Source: Chlamydiota bacterium (GTDB lineage: Bacteria; Chlamydiota; Chlamydiia; Chlamydiales; Rhabdochlamydiaceae). Taken from it: DNA of 64,000 nucleotides. The notes below the pieces were generated by a model. It had not been told where the DNA came from. It saw only the letters and a list, made by a program, of their open reading frames with translations, and searched no databases. Shown one piece after another: positions 45,791 to 55,631 of this stretch (position 1 is the first letter of the stretch; each line of letters opens with the position of its first letter). Position numbers and translations under genes: made by a program. Location: positions 186,001 to 250,000 of the forward strand of contig JAJFMD010000008.1 of NCBI GenBank assembly GCA_021772335.1. The letters run 5' to 3'.

Positions 45791-47968
45791 ATGGCAATTT
45801 CGATTCGAGACACAGATCTATCCTCCGCTGAACTCACATTAAAACTTAGAGATATTGGAACAAAAAAAACCTTTGAAGATCTTATTCGATCACAATTTGA
45901 CAAAGGCCTGCCTTATGTGCTTGGTGTAAAGATCTTAGGAGGCATGTATTCTTTCGAGGATGGTCACTCTGTTTTTAATAGAAAAAATGGAATTAAAAAC
46001 AGCCGACTCTATATTTACTATCCAGGCTCTTTCAGTTTTGAGAGATTTACTTCATTTCCCAGGTTGAATGAGGAGCAGCAAATTTTTCTCGTCAATTTTT
46101 TTAAAGTATACAATGGCGACTACTCAGGTTCTGGAGTTGTTGGGCTGTCTTATCATAATGGGAAAGGCATAGAGAAAAATGAGGTCGAAGCTCAAAAATA
46201 TTTGTTATTGTATATTAAACACTCTTTGAACACTCCTTTTAATATGGACATAACTGTTAGATGTTTACCTCTATATCATCATTCTTTGCCTACACGATAT
46301 TTTGAGGTGTTAAAGGCTCTTGGAGAAAATATTCAGAGTGGAAAAGTTGATTCTAATGAAGTCATGATAAGGGAGCGTTATTTAGCTAGAGGGAATAGGG
46401 GATGTTTGCTCCCTCCGTTCTTTTACGTTGCTGGTAAAGGGAATAGTCAATGTGCATCCCCCCAGCACATTCGTCATATTAAACTTGCATTGGATTCTTT
46501 GAATCGTTTTGCTTCCATTGATTTTAGCCGCAGCCCTCATATTTTAGCCTATACTGAAGTAAGGCCCGAACATGTTCAAGCAGCTCAGCAAGCTTTTGCT
46601 TGCGGAATGCCCCATATCATAGCAATTGCCTCTGGTAGAGCTCTTAATTCACTAAACATAGAACACAAATTATTGTTTCATATGCTTCAATATGAAACAT
46701 GTGATGACTCTGCTCGAAAAAAAAATACGCAAGAGTACAGAGAACTGTTTTTTAAAGTTTTTGAGCAAGAATTGAAAAACGATTGCGAAGTTCAAGCAGC
46801 GATGCTTTTAAAAAAAGGGGAATTGTTTTTTTTGTTTAAATCCGAGTTGAAAAGCGATTCTAATATTGAGCAGCATTTATTTAAACATAGGCAAGCATTT
46901 TTTGAGCTATTAGAACCTCAATTGCAATCCCAATTCATGGTTAATAAGGAAATTGATGCTTGTATAAAATCGTTGTTTGAATCGTGCAAATTGGAGAGTA
47001 AAGATTATGACAAAATAGATGAAAAACTGAATATTTATAGGCGATTACTATTTGATTTATTCAAGTCTGTGGCGGAAAATAATTTAGAATTATATATTTC
47101 TTATCCTGGATATAGTAATTATATTTCCCTTGATCATGAAATTTCCTCTAGTATGTTTTCTACTTTAACAGAGACTGTTCATTCGAATGCTTATCTTCAA
47201 GCTCTTGCGACTCTCGATGGCAAAGCCCTTTTTTGGATTCTTGTGTTAGCTGAAAAACATCTCTTCTATAGTGATAATCCTCAGAGTTATGTAAAAGCAC
47301 TATCATTTCTAAAATGTTACATTGGAATTCGATATGAACAAAGTGAGAAGTGCCCAGGACCTATTTCTGCTGATGATATTAGTTGTTTACGTCATACAGG
47401 CATATGTTATTTAAAGTTAGGCGGGAGCGAAAACAAAAAATTGGCATTCCATTATTTTCATGAAGCGATGTTATTAGGGGATCTTCCATCTCAAAGTTAT
47501 ATGGGATGGATGTTACTAAACGGTATTGGTTGCATGCGAGATGCAGAACAAGGGCTGGACCATTTAGAGGAATCTCTGCGTTTTGGGAACGGTGAAGCGG
47601 CACTCTTTCTTGGGCTTTGTTGCTTAAAGGGTATTGACGGTAAGCATAAAAAAGAAGAGGCATTTAAATACTTTAAATTTGCTGAAAAGCAAATGAAAGG
47701 CAGCAATTTAAATCCTTTCTTTTATGTTGGATATTGCTATGCACATGCAATAGGTGTTGTAAAAGATTTGAATCGAGCTTGTAGATATTACACACTAGCA
47801 GGTGCGCTTGGATTTACGAAAGGCTATGAACATTATATCAGTATTCAGTATAAGCTTGGTAATCACGAACATGCTTTGAGATGTTACTCTAAATGGAAAA
47901 ATGAAGGACGTATGTTTTCAGCTCAGTGCAATGAATTAAATGAACAACTTCCAATGCCAGGTCTATGA
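45791..47968 (+). CDS. Sel1-like repeat protein
   Basis: A 725-residue protein without signal peptide. Clear Sel1-like units occur near residues 115-150 (VGLSYHNGKGIEKNEVEAQKY) and at the C-terminus (about 560-700: YMGWMLLNGIGCMRDAEQG, LFLGLCCLKGI, YVGYCYAHAIGVVKDLNRA). The middle 150-540 has no domain I know. Sel1 proteins bind partners and are common in effectors of amoeba-associated bacteria. Base composition is more AT-rich than the men genes alongside. The stop overlaps the thioesterase start by four bases. Confidence 0.78.
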   Translation: MAISIRDTDLSSAELTLKLRDIGTKKTFEDLIRSQFDKGLPYVLGVKILGGMYSFEDGHSVFNRKNGIKNSRLYIYYPGSFSFERFTSFPRLNEEQQIFLVNFFKVYNGDYSGSGVVGLSYHNGKGIEKNEVEAQKYLLLYIKHSLNTPFNMDITVRCLPLYHHSLPTRYFEVLKALGENIQSGKVDSNEVMIRERYLARGNRGCLLPPFFYVAGKGNSQCASPQHIRHIKLALDSLNRFASIDFSRSPHILAYTEVRPEHVQAAQQAFACGMPHIIAIASGRALNSLNIEHKLLFHMLQYETCDDSARKKNTQEYRELFFKVFEQELKNDCEVQAAMLLKKGELFFLFKSELKSDSNIEQHLFKHRQAFFELLEPQLQSQFMVNKEIDACIKSLFESCKLESKDYDKIDEKLNIYRRLLFDLFKSVAENNLELYISYPGYSNYISLDHEISSSMFSTLTETVHSNAYLQALATLDGKALFWILVLAEKHLFYSDNPQSYVKALSFLKCYIGIRYEQSEKCPGPISADDISCLRHTGICYLKLGGSENKKLAFHYFHEAMLLGDLPSQSYMGWMLLNGIGCMRDAEQGLDHLEESLRFGNGEAALFLGLCCLKGIDGKHKKEEAFKYFKFAEKQMKGSNLNPFFYVGYCYAHAIGVVKDLNRACRYYTLAGALGFTKGYEHYISIQYKLGNHEHALRCYSKWKNEGRMFSAQCNELNEQLPMPGL

Positions 47969-48366
47969 TTATACAACGCACAGTTTTATTAAGTGATATT
48001 GATGCAACGGGCGTGATCTATTTTTCGCGTGTTTTTGAGTATGCTCAACAAGCTTTTGAACTCTTTTTGTCTAAACATATCAATCTGCCTGAAATGATTG
48101 AGAAAAAACAGGTTCTATTGCCGATAGTTCATGCTGAGGCAGATTATACCTTGCCTATTCGCGTCGGAGATCAGTTAGGTATTAAGATTGAATTAATTGC
48201 GCAAGGAGAGAGCTCTTTTACTCTTGGCTTTGAGTTTCTGCTTAAAGAAAAAAAAGCGGCTCAGGCAAAAATTATTCATGCATATCTTAATCCTCAACTG
48301 GGAAAAGCTCAGCCTCTTAGCGATGAGATAAAAGCGCTTCTTGAGCGCATTTCTCAAGATCGGTAA
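47965..48366 (+). CDS. menI: Hotdog-fold acyl-CoA thioesterase, possible DHNA-CoA hydrolase
   Basis: The 133-residue enzyme is of the 4-hydroxybenzoyl-CoA thioesterase type. Its N-terminus reads VLLSDIDATGVIYFSRVFEYAQQAFE, with the catalytic Asp of the D-x-x-G-x-x-Y motif (residues 12-18). Such enzymes hydrolyse 1,4-dihydroxy-2-naphthoyl-CoA in cyanobacteria, plants and others, the step between MenB and MenA. The men operon converges on it here and has no other thioesterase, so that role is plausible but not shown. It overlaps the Sel1 gene by four bases and menE tail-to-tail by 50. An alternative is a YbgC-like Tol-Pal thioesterase. Confidence 0.75.
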   Translation: MIIQRTVLLSDIDATGVIYFSRVFEYAQQAFELFLSKHINLPEMIEKKQVLLPIVHAEADYTLPIRVGDQLGIKIELIAQGESSFTLGFEFLLKEKKAAQAKIIHAYLNPQLGKAQPLSDEIKALLERISQDR

Positions 48367-49603
48367 TTTTGTATTTAAATCCTGATTTTTTCTCAGGTAG
48401 ATTGAGAAAAGTATCGGGAATTTTGTATTTTGGAAATCTCTGGCTGAGCTGCATATTGATCTGAGATTGTGATAGATCATTGCAGCAATTTAAAAAAGCA
48501 ACCGGACGTTGTCCAAATTCTTGATCAGGAATACCAATGACGATTGCTTGCTCAATCCCTTCAATTTCCATCAAAGCCTTTTCAATTTCTTCAGGTTGAA
48601 TATTCTCGCCGCCAGAGATAATCATTCGATCTTTACGCCCTTTAAAAATAAGGCCTTCATTTGGCGTTATAGAACCGAGATCTCCTGTTGCAAACCAGTC
48701 GTTTTTCAAGGGCAGTTCAATATGTCCGGGAGCATGCCAATAGCCTCGAAAAAGAGTCCTTCCACGTACGAGAATTTCACCTTCATGAGAAATGATCAGT
48801 TCTCGATCTGGCAGGGGGGCTCCAAGCTTAGCTTTCCCAATGGTGATGCTCGAGCACATTTCTGTCATACCGTAGGTGAAAAATAGTGGTAGTTTTAGAG
48901 AAAATAGTGTGCGTGGGATTGGAGCGCCTCCGAGTAAAATTGCATCGAGTTTTGAGAGATGTTCTTTCCAGCGCACTAGCTGAGTTGGAACGCAAGATAG
49001 AACGGTGACATGATGATCCGAGATGCTTTGAGGGTTGATGTCTTTTAAGACAACGAGCGTTGCATTTTGTAAAAAACAGCGCCAGAGGATGATTAGTCCG
49101 CTAACATGATATAGAGGTAGTGAGAGTAAATAACGTGTTTTAGAAGTGATATTCAGAGCATGTGCACTGCTTTGTGCGCTTGCAACAAAGTTGTCTGTAG
49201 TCAGAGCCGCAATTTTAGGTGTCGCTGAAGATCCTGAGGTAAACAGTAAATGAGAGATTGTTTGATCACAGATCGAAGATGAAAAATGTTTAATCACGAT
49301 CTTTTTGCCATTACATTCTATCAATGCGTGCGTTTCTAAACGTTTGATTTGTTCATCGAGCGCTATTTGTGGGAGGCGGTAATTGAGTGGGCAACAAACA
49401 GCTTCGGTTCGTAAAATTGCAAAATATAAAGCAATTGTCTCTACATTGGGCAATGCGAGAAAAGCGATGCGCTGACCACTTTTTATTTCTCTTAACTGCA
49501 ATAGATAATTCTCGATTAAGGCGTTGAGCTCGGCATAGGTTAGTTCATTGATCGCTAATTGCTCAGGACATTGCGTGGCAGCATGTTTAACAGGGCAATG
49601 CAT
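48317..49603 (-). CDS. menE: o-Succinylbenzoate-CoA ligase (MenE)
   Basis: An acyl-CoA synthetase of 428 residues in the ANL superfamily. Motifs: ATP-binding loop LLFTSGSSATPKIAAL (about 128-143), FFTYGMTEMCSS, ATGDLG near 308 and GRKDRMIISGGENIQPEEIE after it. It activates OSB to OSB-CoA for MenB. It is somewhat short for the superfamily but normal for MenE. It is the last gene of the men operon, overlapping menC by 17 bases, and its 3' end overlaps the convergent thioesterase by 50. ANL specificity is hard to read alone; the context decides. Confidence 0.92.
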   Translation of the reverse strand: MHCPVKHAATQCPEQLAINELTYAELNALIENYLLQLREIKSGQRIAFLALPNVETIALYFAILRTEAVCCPLNYRLPQIALDEQIKRLETHALIECNGKKIVIKHFSSSICDQTISHLLFTSGSSATPKIAALTTDNFVASAQSSAHALNITSKTRYLLSLPLYHVSGLIILWRCFLQNATLVVLKDINPQSISDHHVTVLSCVPTQLVRWKEHLSKLDAILLGGAPIPRTLFSLKLPLFFTYGMTEMCSSITIGKAKLGAPLPDRELIISHEGEILVRGRTLFRGYWHAPGHIELPLKNDWFATGDLGSITPNEGLIFKGRKDRMIISGGENIQPEEIEKALMEIEGIEQAIVIGIPDQEFGQRPVAFLNCCNDLSQSQINMQLSQRFPKYKIPDTFLNLPEKKSGFKYKITDLEKCAQEALLSHR

Positions 49604-50531
49604 CGAGCAGGTTCCATTTTGGTTTGAGTTGAGTGGGAGGGATTAGTTTTCCATTAGCAATTTCAAAATTCTCTTCTAAAAGACTCTCTTCAAAGTAGCT
49701 GAGAGTATCAAAACCCATTGGCAGAGCGGGGATTTGTAAGCGGTGATAGAGCTGAGTGAGATGAAATAGGCCAATCTGACTTTCAAAACTGCTGCTCAGA
49801 ACAAACCGTAGATTTTTCTCCTCTGCATATTTTTTAAGCTCTAGCATGCCTTGCATCCCACCGGGTTGTATGCTCGGTTTGATAATTAATGCATTAAGCT
49901 GCTTAATTTGCGTAAGTTGCTCAAGAGTATGTGTGCGCAACCTTTCATCAACCGCAATGTTGCAGTTGGGGTAATCGCTATTTGGCTCTTCGATATAATC
50001 TAAGCAGCTTTTAGAGAATTCTAAATCACCGTGCGTTTGTGTGTTGAAATCAAGGCGTAGGAGAAAATCGCGGGAGAGCTCTTCGATAAGACTTTCTGCA
50101 ATATTATGGGATAGCTGAGCAATTTTGAGCTTTGCACAAGTAATGCCCTGTTTTTTTGCAAGAGCAGCTCTTCTTCTGATTTGCTCTTCAGAGCCCATTA
50201 AAAGAGCGCAAAGAGGAATAGGCGCGCATTCTTGTGGATTTAGAAGATATCTCAGAGCGCTTTCAAGAGCAAATGTTGCACTTGGCGATAGCTGCGGCAA
50301 ACAACTTTCTTCTGTCCAATCCGTCTCTAAAACAGTAGTTTTTAACTCCTGCAATGCACTTAACGTCTCCTGATAAGTCTCTTTACTAAAGCGGGGCAGC
50401 GGAGCGGCTTCAGAAAAGCAGATTTTTCCACACGCAGTTTCAAGAGCAAGGATGATTCCCTTTCTTTCTTTCATCTTTGAGAGACTAAGAGGTAGGCAGT
50501 AGTTAAATAGACGGTAAGAGGTGATTTTCAT
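49587..50531 (-). CDS. menC: o-Succinylbenzoate synthase (MenC)
   Basis: An enolase-superfamily dehydratase of 314 residues turning SHCHC into OSB. Visible catalytic elements are the K-x-K pair in CAKLKIAQ (about 133-136), metal ligands in LRLDFNTQ, YIEEP and VDERL, and the second base Lys in LIIKPSIQPGG. Sequence identity among MenC enzymes is low, but the residue set plus its place between menA and menE are decisive. It overlaps menA by four bases and menE by 17. Confidence 0.92.
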   Translation of the reverse strand: MKITSYRLFNYCLPLSLSKMKERKGIILALETACGKICFSEAAPLPRFSKETYQETLSALQELKTTVLETDWTEESCLPQLSPSATFALESALRYLLNPQECAPIPLCALLMGSEEQIRRRAALAKKQGITCAKLKIAQLSHNIAESLIEELSRDFLLRLDFNTQTHGDLEFSKSCLDYIEEPNSDYPNCNIAVDERLRTHTLEQLTQIKQLNALIIKPSIQPGGMQGMLELKKYAEEKNLRFVLSSSFESQIGLFHLTQLYHRLQIPALPMGFDTLSYFEESLLEENFEIANGKLIPPTQLKPKWNLLDALPC

Positions 50532-51400
50532 AGGAAATAGGTGATAAAAAAGATTACAGAGTAGGTTAAATAGAGCTGAGCGGTTTTTTCGAGATATCTA
50601 TTGTATTCAGCAGCGTCAGGATTTTTAAATAATCCGCGGACAACAGGAATGATTTTAACGAATGCAAGCAGAGTCATCGCGCAAAATGGGTGCTCAGGTA
50701 CGAAAGCTAGACATGAAAAGAATGCAATCATCAATAATGCGCAATATTCCCATTTGCCAAATTGTGCGCCAAAACGGACTGCTAGAGTATGCTTGCCAGC
50801 AATGCGATCCTCATCGATATCTCGGATATTATTGATCACTAAGAGCGTACATGCGAAACATCCGGGAGCAACTCCTAGCATTAAGCTCATTGGATTGAAA
50901 AACAAATTTTGCAGATAGTCAGTGGCATAAGTTGCAATGGGCCCAAAAAAAGCAAAAGCAAATAGCTCTCCAAGTCCGAGATAGGCAATGGAGTAACTTC
51001 CTGCGGTATAAAAAATGCCACATAGAATCGCAATAAGTGTCAGTACAACGAATGAAATGCCGCCCCGTTCAGCGAGGAGAAGACCAAGAATGCCGGTAAT
51101 TGCAAAGACGATTGTTGTCGCAATTTTAATTTGTTTTGGTGAAACAAGACCTGCTTGAGTCACTCGAAGAGGCCCCTTTCGGGCAGAAGTATCAGCGCCT
51201 TTGACGAAATCAAAATAGTCATTCGCGAGATTTGTTCCTATTTGAACACTTAATACAGCGAGCAAAGTATAGAGGAAAAGAATGGGATCAAAAATTGAGC
51301 GTTCCATTGCGAGCAAAGATCCTAATAGAACTGGACAAAGTGAAGCGACCAAAGTCTTTGGCCTTGCCGCCTGCGTCCAAATAGCAACTTGTGTGTTCAT
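50528..51400 (-). CDS. menA: DHNA octaprenyltransferase (MenA)
   Basis: A 290-residue integral membrane prenyltransferase of the UbiA family. It has the two Asp-rich motifs, NDYFDFVKGADTS (about 60-72) and NNIRDIDEDRIAGKHTLAVRFG (about 190-211), and about eight spans. It attaches the polyprenyl chain to 1,4-dihydroxy-2-naphthoate, giving demethylmenaquinone, which anchors the pathway to the membrane. It begins at the base after the menB stop and overlaps menC by four bases. The chain length of the quinone cannot be told. Confidence 0.94.
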   Translation of the reverse strand: MNTQVAIWTQAARPKTLVASLCPVLLGSLLAMERSIFDPILFLYTLLAVLSVQIGTNLANDYFDFVKGADTSARKGPLRVTQAGLVSPKQIKIATTIVFAITGILGLLLAERGGISFVVLTLIAILCGIFYTAGSYSIAYLGLGELFAFAFFGPIATYATDYLQNLFFNPMSLMLGVAPGCFACTLLVINNIRDIDEDRIAGKHTLAVRFGAQFGKWEYCALLMIAFFSCLAFVPEHPFCAMTLLAFVKIIPVVRGLFKNPDAAEYNRYLEKTAQLYLTYSVIFFITYFL

Positions 51401-52231
51401 CTAAGGTCTCCTTTCAAATTGGCTAAAATCTGGAGGACGTTTTTCCAAAAAGGCATTACGTCCTTCTTGTCCTTCTTCTGACATGTAAAATAGCATGGTT
51501 GCATTGCCAGCAAGCTCTTGCAACCCCATTTGTCCGTCACAATCGGCATTGAGACCCGCTTTTAAAAAGCGCAATGCAATTGGAGAGTGTTGTAGGATTT
51601 CTTCACACCAACGCACTGTGGTAGATTCGAGTTCTTCATAAGGGACGACGCAGTTAACAAGACCCATGTCCAATGCTTCTTGAGCTGTATATTGTTTGCA
51701 TAAAAACCAGATTTCTCGTGCTTTTTTTTGCCCTACAATGCGTGCGAGATAACTAGACCCTAGACCTCCATCAAAAGATCCCACTTTAGGTCCGGTTTGT
51801 CCAAAGCGTGCATTATCAGCAGCAATTGTTAAATCACACAGAATGTGCAAAACATGGCCACCGCCAATTGCATATCCAGCAACCATTGCGATAACTGGCT
51901 TAGGACAAGTACGTATTTGACGTTGAAAGTCGAGAACATTAAGACGATTTGTGCCGTTTTGATCAGCGTACCCACTATCACCACGCACTTTTTGATCACC
52001 ACCTGAGCAGAACGCTTTTTCCCCTTTGCCTGTTAGAATAATCACACCAATATTTGGATCAAAACGCGCATCATTTAGCGCAGCTGCCATCTCATCAACA
52101 GTTTGAGGGCGGAATGCATTGTGCACTTCAGGGCGGTTGATTGTAATTTTGGCAATGCCTCCCGCTTTTTCATAGAGGATATCGCTATAAGTTTTGGCTG
52201 ACTTCCATTCGACTGCTGTTTGAGTACTCAT
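51401..52231 (-). CDS. menB: DHNA-CoA synthase (MenB)
   Basis: A crotonase-fold ring-closing enzyme of 276 residues converting OSB-CoA to DHNA-CoA. It shows [15 protein letters not shown] (about 75-90), [20 protein letters not shown] (oxyanion hole), and the MenB-specific [21 protein letters not shown] (about 145-165). The length matches E. coli MenB. Its start at 52231 has AGGAGA eight bases upstream, so the 47-base overlap with menH is real rather than a start error. Confidence 0.96.
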   Translation of the reverse strand: MSTQTAVEWKSAKTYSDILYEKAGGIAKITINRPEVHNAFRPQTVDEMAAALNDARFDPNIGVIILTGKGEKAFCSGGDQKVRGDSGYADQNGTNRLNVLDFQRQIRTCPKPVIAMVAGYAIGGGHVLHILCDLTIAADNARFGQTGPKVGSFDGGLGSSYLARIVGQKKAREIWFLCKQYTAQEALDMGLVNCVVPYEELESTTVRWCEEILQHSPIALRFLKAGLNADCDGQMGLQELAGNATMLFYMSEEGQEGRNAFLEKRPPDFSQFERRP

Positions 52232-52973
52232 TAGATTCTCCTAAGAACATTTTTATTACCTCAGTGCATTGCCCTGGGTTTTCTAAATGCATTGCATGGG
52301 ATGCATTATCAATTGTGACTACAGGTGCATTTGAGATTAAGCGATGGTATAGCGTTGCAAATTTTTTGTCATGCGCACCATAAAGAAAAAGAGTTTTTTC
52401 AAATTGACGATAAGCAGCTTGTTTACCAAGAGAAAAAATACGCAACATTTTAGCAAGGGCGAAAGGGTCTTGTTTCATGCGCTTATTTAGCGTTGTTTGA
52501 TAGAGCTTTTTATTCTGTCTCAGAGAAAAGAAAAGTGGTTGAGCATACCATTTCTCTAGAAAATACTCGATGGGATGGTTCTCTAGCATTTCAGCCCATA
52601 CTTCATCGCTCTCTATGCGTTGTTGTTTTTCTTCTGGTAAAGATAATCCCGGATTGCCAGCGAGGATGACTTTTTTTGAGAGAAGCTTTGGCGAGCGCTC
52701 TGCAATCATCAGAGCCATTCTTCCTCCGAGAGAATAACCAATCAAATGGCAAGGACGTTTTAGCTCTTCAATAAATCGGATCACTTGATCTAATGGCTCC
52801 TCACATATTAAAGATTTTCCATGGCCGGGCAGATCAATCGCAATGCAGTAATAATAAGGAGAAAGAAGACGCATCATCGATTTCCAATCTTCTTTACACC
52901 CAAGAAATCCGTGTAAAAAAATCAGCGCTTGATGTTCAGGATTACCGCGGCAGTAATAGCTCAGAGTCGTCAT
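52185..52973 (-). CDS. menH: SHCHC synthase, alpha/beta hydrolase (MenH)
   Basis: The 262-residue alpha/beta-hydrolase-fold lyase removes pyruvate from SEPHCHC to give SHCHC. It carries [10 protein letters not shown] (21-30), [10 protein letters not shown], the nucleophile Ser in GYSLGGRMA (about 83-91), an acid residue in [10 protein letters not shown] and the catalytic His in [12 protein letters not shown] (near 240). The fold alone would allow other esterases, but its place between menD and menB settles it. It overlaps menD by 32 and menB by 47 bases. Confidence 0.92.
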   Translation of the reverse strand: MTTLSYYCRGNPEHQALIFLHGFLGCKEDWKSMMRLLSPYYYCIAIDLPGHGKSLICEEPLDQVIRFIEELKRPCHLIGYSLGGRMALMIAERSPKLLSKKVILAGNPGLSLPEEKQQRIESDEVWAEMLENHPIEYFLEKWYAQPLFFSLRQNKKLYQTTLNKRMKQDPFALAKMLRIFSLGKQAAYRQFEKTLFLYGAHDKKFATLYHRLISNAPVVTIDNASHAMHLENPGQCTEVIKMFLGESNEYSNSSRMEVSQNL

Positions 52974-54576
52974 AGTTCTCCATCACTTGTTTATCGATTG
53001 CACTATCCGTCATCAATTCTAGGATGCCAGAAGCTTTATGAATGATAGTAGCACACTCTTCCCAATTATCTGTAGAGTGATACGGAATTGAAAACATTTT
53101 AGCCGCATGGCGAAAATTCCATGAATGTGTATTGGCAAAAAAACGGTCAAAGATTTCACTTTTTTTTGCAATGGGAAGTTGATTAAAGATTCTTCCCCCA
53201 CTGTTATTGATAATGACTAACAGTACAGGCAGTGACTTTAGCAAAGCCAAAGAATTCAAGTCATGCAAAGCCGCTTGATCACCAACGAGTGCAATCACTG
53301 GTTTTTTTAAACCTTGTGCTATGCCGCACGCTGTAGCGATATTACCATCGATTCCAGAGACTCCTCGATTGGCGAAAATTTCTACTGGAGGATTATCGGG
53401 AAAAAAACAACAATTTGCATTGCGTATCGGCATGCTATTAGCAATGAATAAGGCGTGATCGTTTGGGAAATTTTGTGCCAGATTATAGAAAAGAGTGGGT
53501 TCGCAAAAAGGAGCGCTTGAAAAATAGGCGTGTGTCGATTCTTGATTAGGCATTTCATAATGATGAGCAGTACTTTTGGCTAGAAGCAGATCTCTACAAA
53601 AACTTTGTGCAGATAGGCAAAAGTAGTCCGTAACAGCAGATGGGTCTGTGAGTTCCGAAGGGTTTTTCCAATCTTTATCAGATGAAATGTGCAGATAATG
53701 AGTTGGACTTCCTATCCACTGTGCGAGTTTTTTCCAGATTAAGCGCGCCCCAAAATGAAGCACACAATCAGGGGAAGGATAGCGCTCGAGTTGCATTTCA
53801 TAGTACGGAACGCATTTTGTAAAACGATAATCGCGTGCTGTGATTTCAGCAAATACAGGCCAATCTAATGCTTGCGATAGCTGATCGATTGCTTCCAACT
53901 CTTTTTTCTCATGTTTGCCAGAAACGACGATCACACCACGCGTTGCTTTAGAAATCGCACTTCTAGCAGCTTCCAATGCATCTTCGCTGCACGTTTCTTG
54001 TGCAGAAAAATAGCGTGTTGTCTTTTGATTATATTCAAGAATACTGGCGTTAGCAAAAAAGGGTTTTCGGAAGGCACAGTTAATTTGTACAGGTCCATCT
54101 TTACATGAGAATAGTGCATGCGTGATAACGCGCTTATAAAAAGAAAATAAGCTGTCATCTGTGGGAGCTGGTAAATCGATTTGCCATGAGAGATAGGGCT
54201 TAAGACAGCTCGTTTGATCTATCGTTTGATTGCCTCCTGATGCCCTGAGCTCAACTGAACGATCTGCGGTAAGTAGCAGGAGGGGAATGCGCTCTTTTTG
54301 TGCTTCCATAACAGCGGGTAACAAATGTGCAACAGCTGAGCCTGATGTTGTAATGATCACTACGGGCTTCCGTTTTGCTTTTGCAATACCAAGAGCAAAA
54401 AATGCAAGGCCTCGCTCATCAAAATGTACAGTTGTTTGAGCGTCAGGATTTTCAGCGATTGCAATTGCTAAACTGCTACATTGCGATCCAGGAGCAAGGC
54501 AAAAATCAACAACATCATTTTCAATTAAAGAGCTCACTAAAATGCGCGCTATTTGCTCATTGAGAATGGCGGTCAT
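52942..54576 (-). CDS. menD: SEPHCHC synthase (MenD)
   Basis: A thiamine-diphosphate enzyme of 544 residues that joins isochorismate with 2-oxoglutarate. The N-terminal region reads FCLAPGSQCSSLAIA and DERGLAFFALGIAKA; TTSGSAVAHLLPAVMEA follows; the ThDP-binding domain contains GDQAALHDLNSL (about 435-446) and IINNSGGRIFNQLP. All are MenD hallmarks. It overlaps menF by four bases (ATGA) and menH by 32. Confidence 0.95.
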   Translation of the reverse strand: MTAILNEQIARILVSSLIENDVVDFCLAPGSQCSSLAIAIAENPDAQTTVHFDERGLAFFALGIAKAKRKPVVIITTSGSAVAHLLPAVMEAQKERIPLLLLTADRSVELRASGGNQTIDQTSCLKPYLSWQIDLPAPTDDSLFSFYKRVITHALFSCKDGPVQINCAFRKPFFANASILEYNQKTTRYFSAQETCSEDALEAARSAISKATRGVIVVSGKHEKKELEAIDQLSQALDWPVFAEITARDYRFTKCVPYYEMQLERYPSPDCVLHFGARLIWKKLAQWIGSPTHYLHISSDKDWKNPSELTDPSAVTDYFCLSAQSFCRDLLLAKSTAHHYEMPNQESTHAYFSSAPFCEPTLFYNLAQNFPNDHALFIANSMPIRNANCCFFPDNPPVEIFANRGVSGIDGNIATACGIAQGLKKPVIALVGDQAALHDLNSLALLKSLPVLLVIINNSGGRIFNQLPIAKKSEIFDRFFANTHSWNFRHAAKMFSIPYHSTDNWEECATIIHKASGILELMTDSAIDKQVMENYDDSELLLPR

Positions 54577-55631
54577 AGAAACTCCTCGAGGTAGGGCGTG
54601 AGCTTGAGTTCAAGCTCATTCCATTCGCTTGTACTATCCGATCCTGCGACAATACCTGCACCAGCGAAAAGATCGATTGCGTTTTGACGAATGATTGCAG
54701 AACGAATGGCCACAGCATAATGCGCCTCATCACTTTGCGTCCAGCCAATCGCTCCTGCATACATTGAGCGGTCGAAACGCTCATTGTTCTTGATATAATC
54801 AATGGCAGCTTCTTGTGGTGATCCAGAAATCGCTGGTGTTGGGTGAAGAGTTTGAAGCAAGATATGATGTGCAATAGGTGCTGTTAGCTCAGCAGTATAG
54901 GGTTGATAGAGATGGTGTATATAGGGCATTTGAATGACTCTACACTCTTCTCGATTCACTTTTGATGCAAAACTACGCAATTTTTGCTCTATAAAATGTG
55001 TGACATAACCAAATTCTCTTTGCTCTTTTTCTCCCTGCCTTAAATTCTTAGCAAGCTCTAGATCTTTTTCTTGTAATTGGTCACGACCTATAGTTCCTGC
55101 GAGCGCTTCTGTTTGCAGTTGCGCACCTTTTCTATGAAACAAAAGCTCTGGAGAAGAGCCAATAAAAGTAGAATTCTGATCAAGTTCAATTAAGAAGTAA
55201 AAACGCCCTGATTTCTTTGATATCAAGCGTTCGAGCAGGTCAACTGAATCAATTTTTTGATTGAGCGTTAATGTTGTTTTGCGAGCCATGACAACTTTAT
55301 CGAGATCAGTTGTTTCAAAATACGATAAAAGCTGCGAGATATCCTCATTCCATTGATCGCGCGAAGGAGTATCTGTGCGCTCTTTAATCTCTATATTTAG
55401 CGAAGGCTTTTGAAGATCAACAGATGTGTTATCTATATGGAGAACTTCAGGAGAAAAACTTAAAGGGTTTTGATGATCGAAAGGCATGAAATGAACTGTG
55501 AAATCATTGGGATCTTTGCTCTTTCCAAGGGCGACGATTTGTTGAGAATTTTGCGCGTCATACCAATAAAACTTAGGATATAGTGAGCTTTGTCTAAGTT
55601 CATCAAGCAGAGTTTTCTCCGCGACACGCAT
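54573..55631 (-). CDS. menF: Isochorismate synthase (MenF)
   Basis: A 352-residue chorismate-using enzyme. The chorismate-binding domain has DKVVMARKTTL (about 102), GSSPELLFHRKGAQLQTEALAGTIGR (about 160-185), HPTPAISGSPQ, DRSMYAGAIGW (about 287) and the Mg-binding end FAGAGIVAGSDSTSEWNELE. It commits chorismate to menaquinone. It could in principle be a salicylate- or siderophore-type isochorismate synthase, but it is coupled to menD (4-base overlap) and menG (1-base overlap). Confidence 0.94.
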   Translation of the reverse strand: MRVAEKTLLDELRQSSLYPKFYWYDAQNSQQIVALGKSKDPNDFTVHFMPFDHQNPLSFSPEVLHIDNTSVDLQKPSLNIEIKERTDTPSRDQWNEDISQLLSYFETTDLDKVVMARKTTLTLNQKIDSVDLLERLISKKSGRFYFLIELDQNSTFIGSSPELLFHRKGAQLQTEALAGTIGRDQLQEKDLELAKNLRQGEKEQREFGYVTHFIEQKLRSFASKVNREECRVIQMPYIHHLYQPYTAELTAPIAHHILLQTLHPTPAISGSPQEAAIDYIKNNERFDRSMYAGAIGWTQSDEAHYAVAIRSAIIRQNAIDLFAGAGIVAGSDSTSEWNELELKLTPYLEEFL

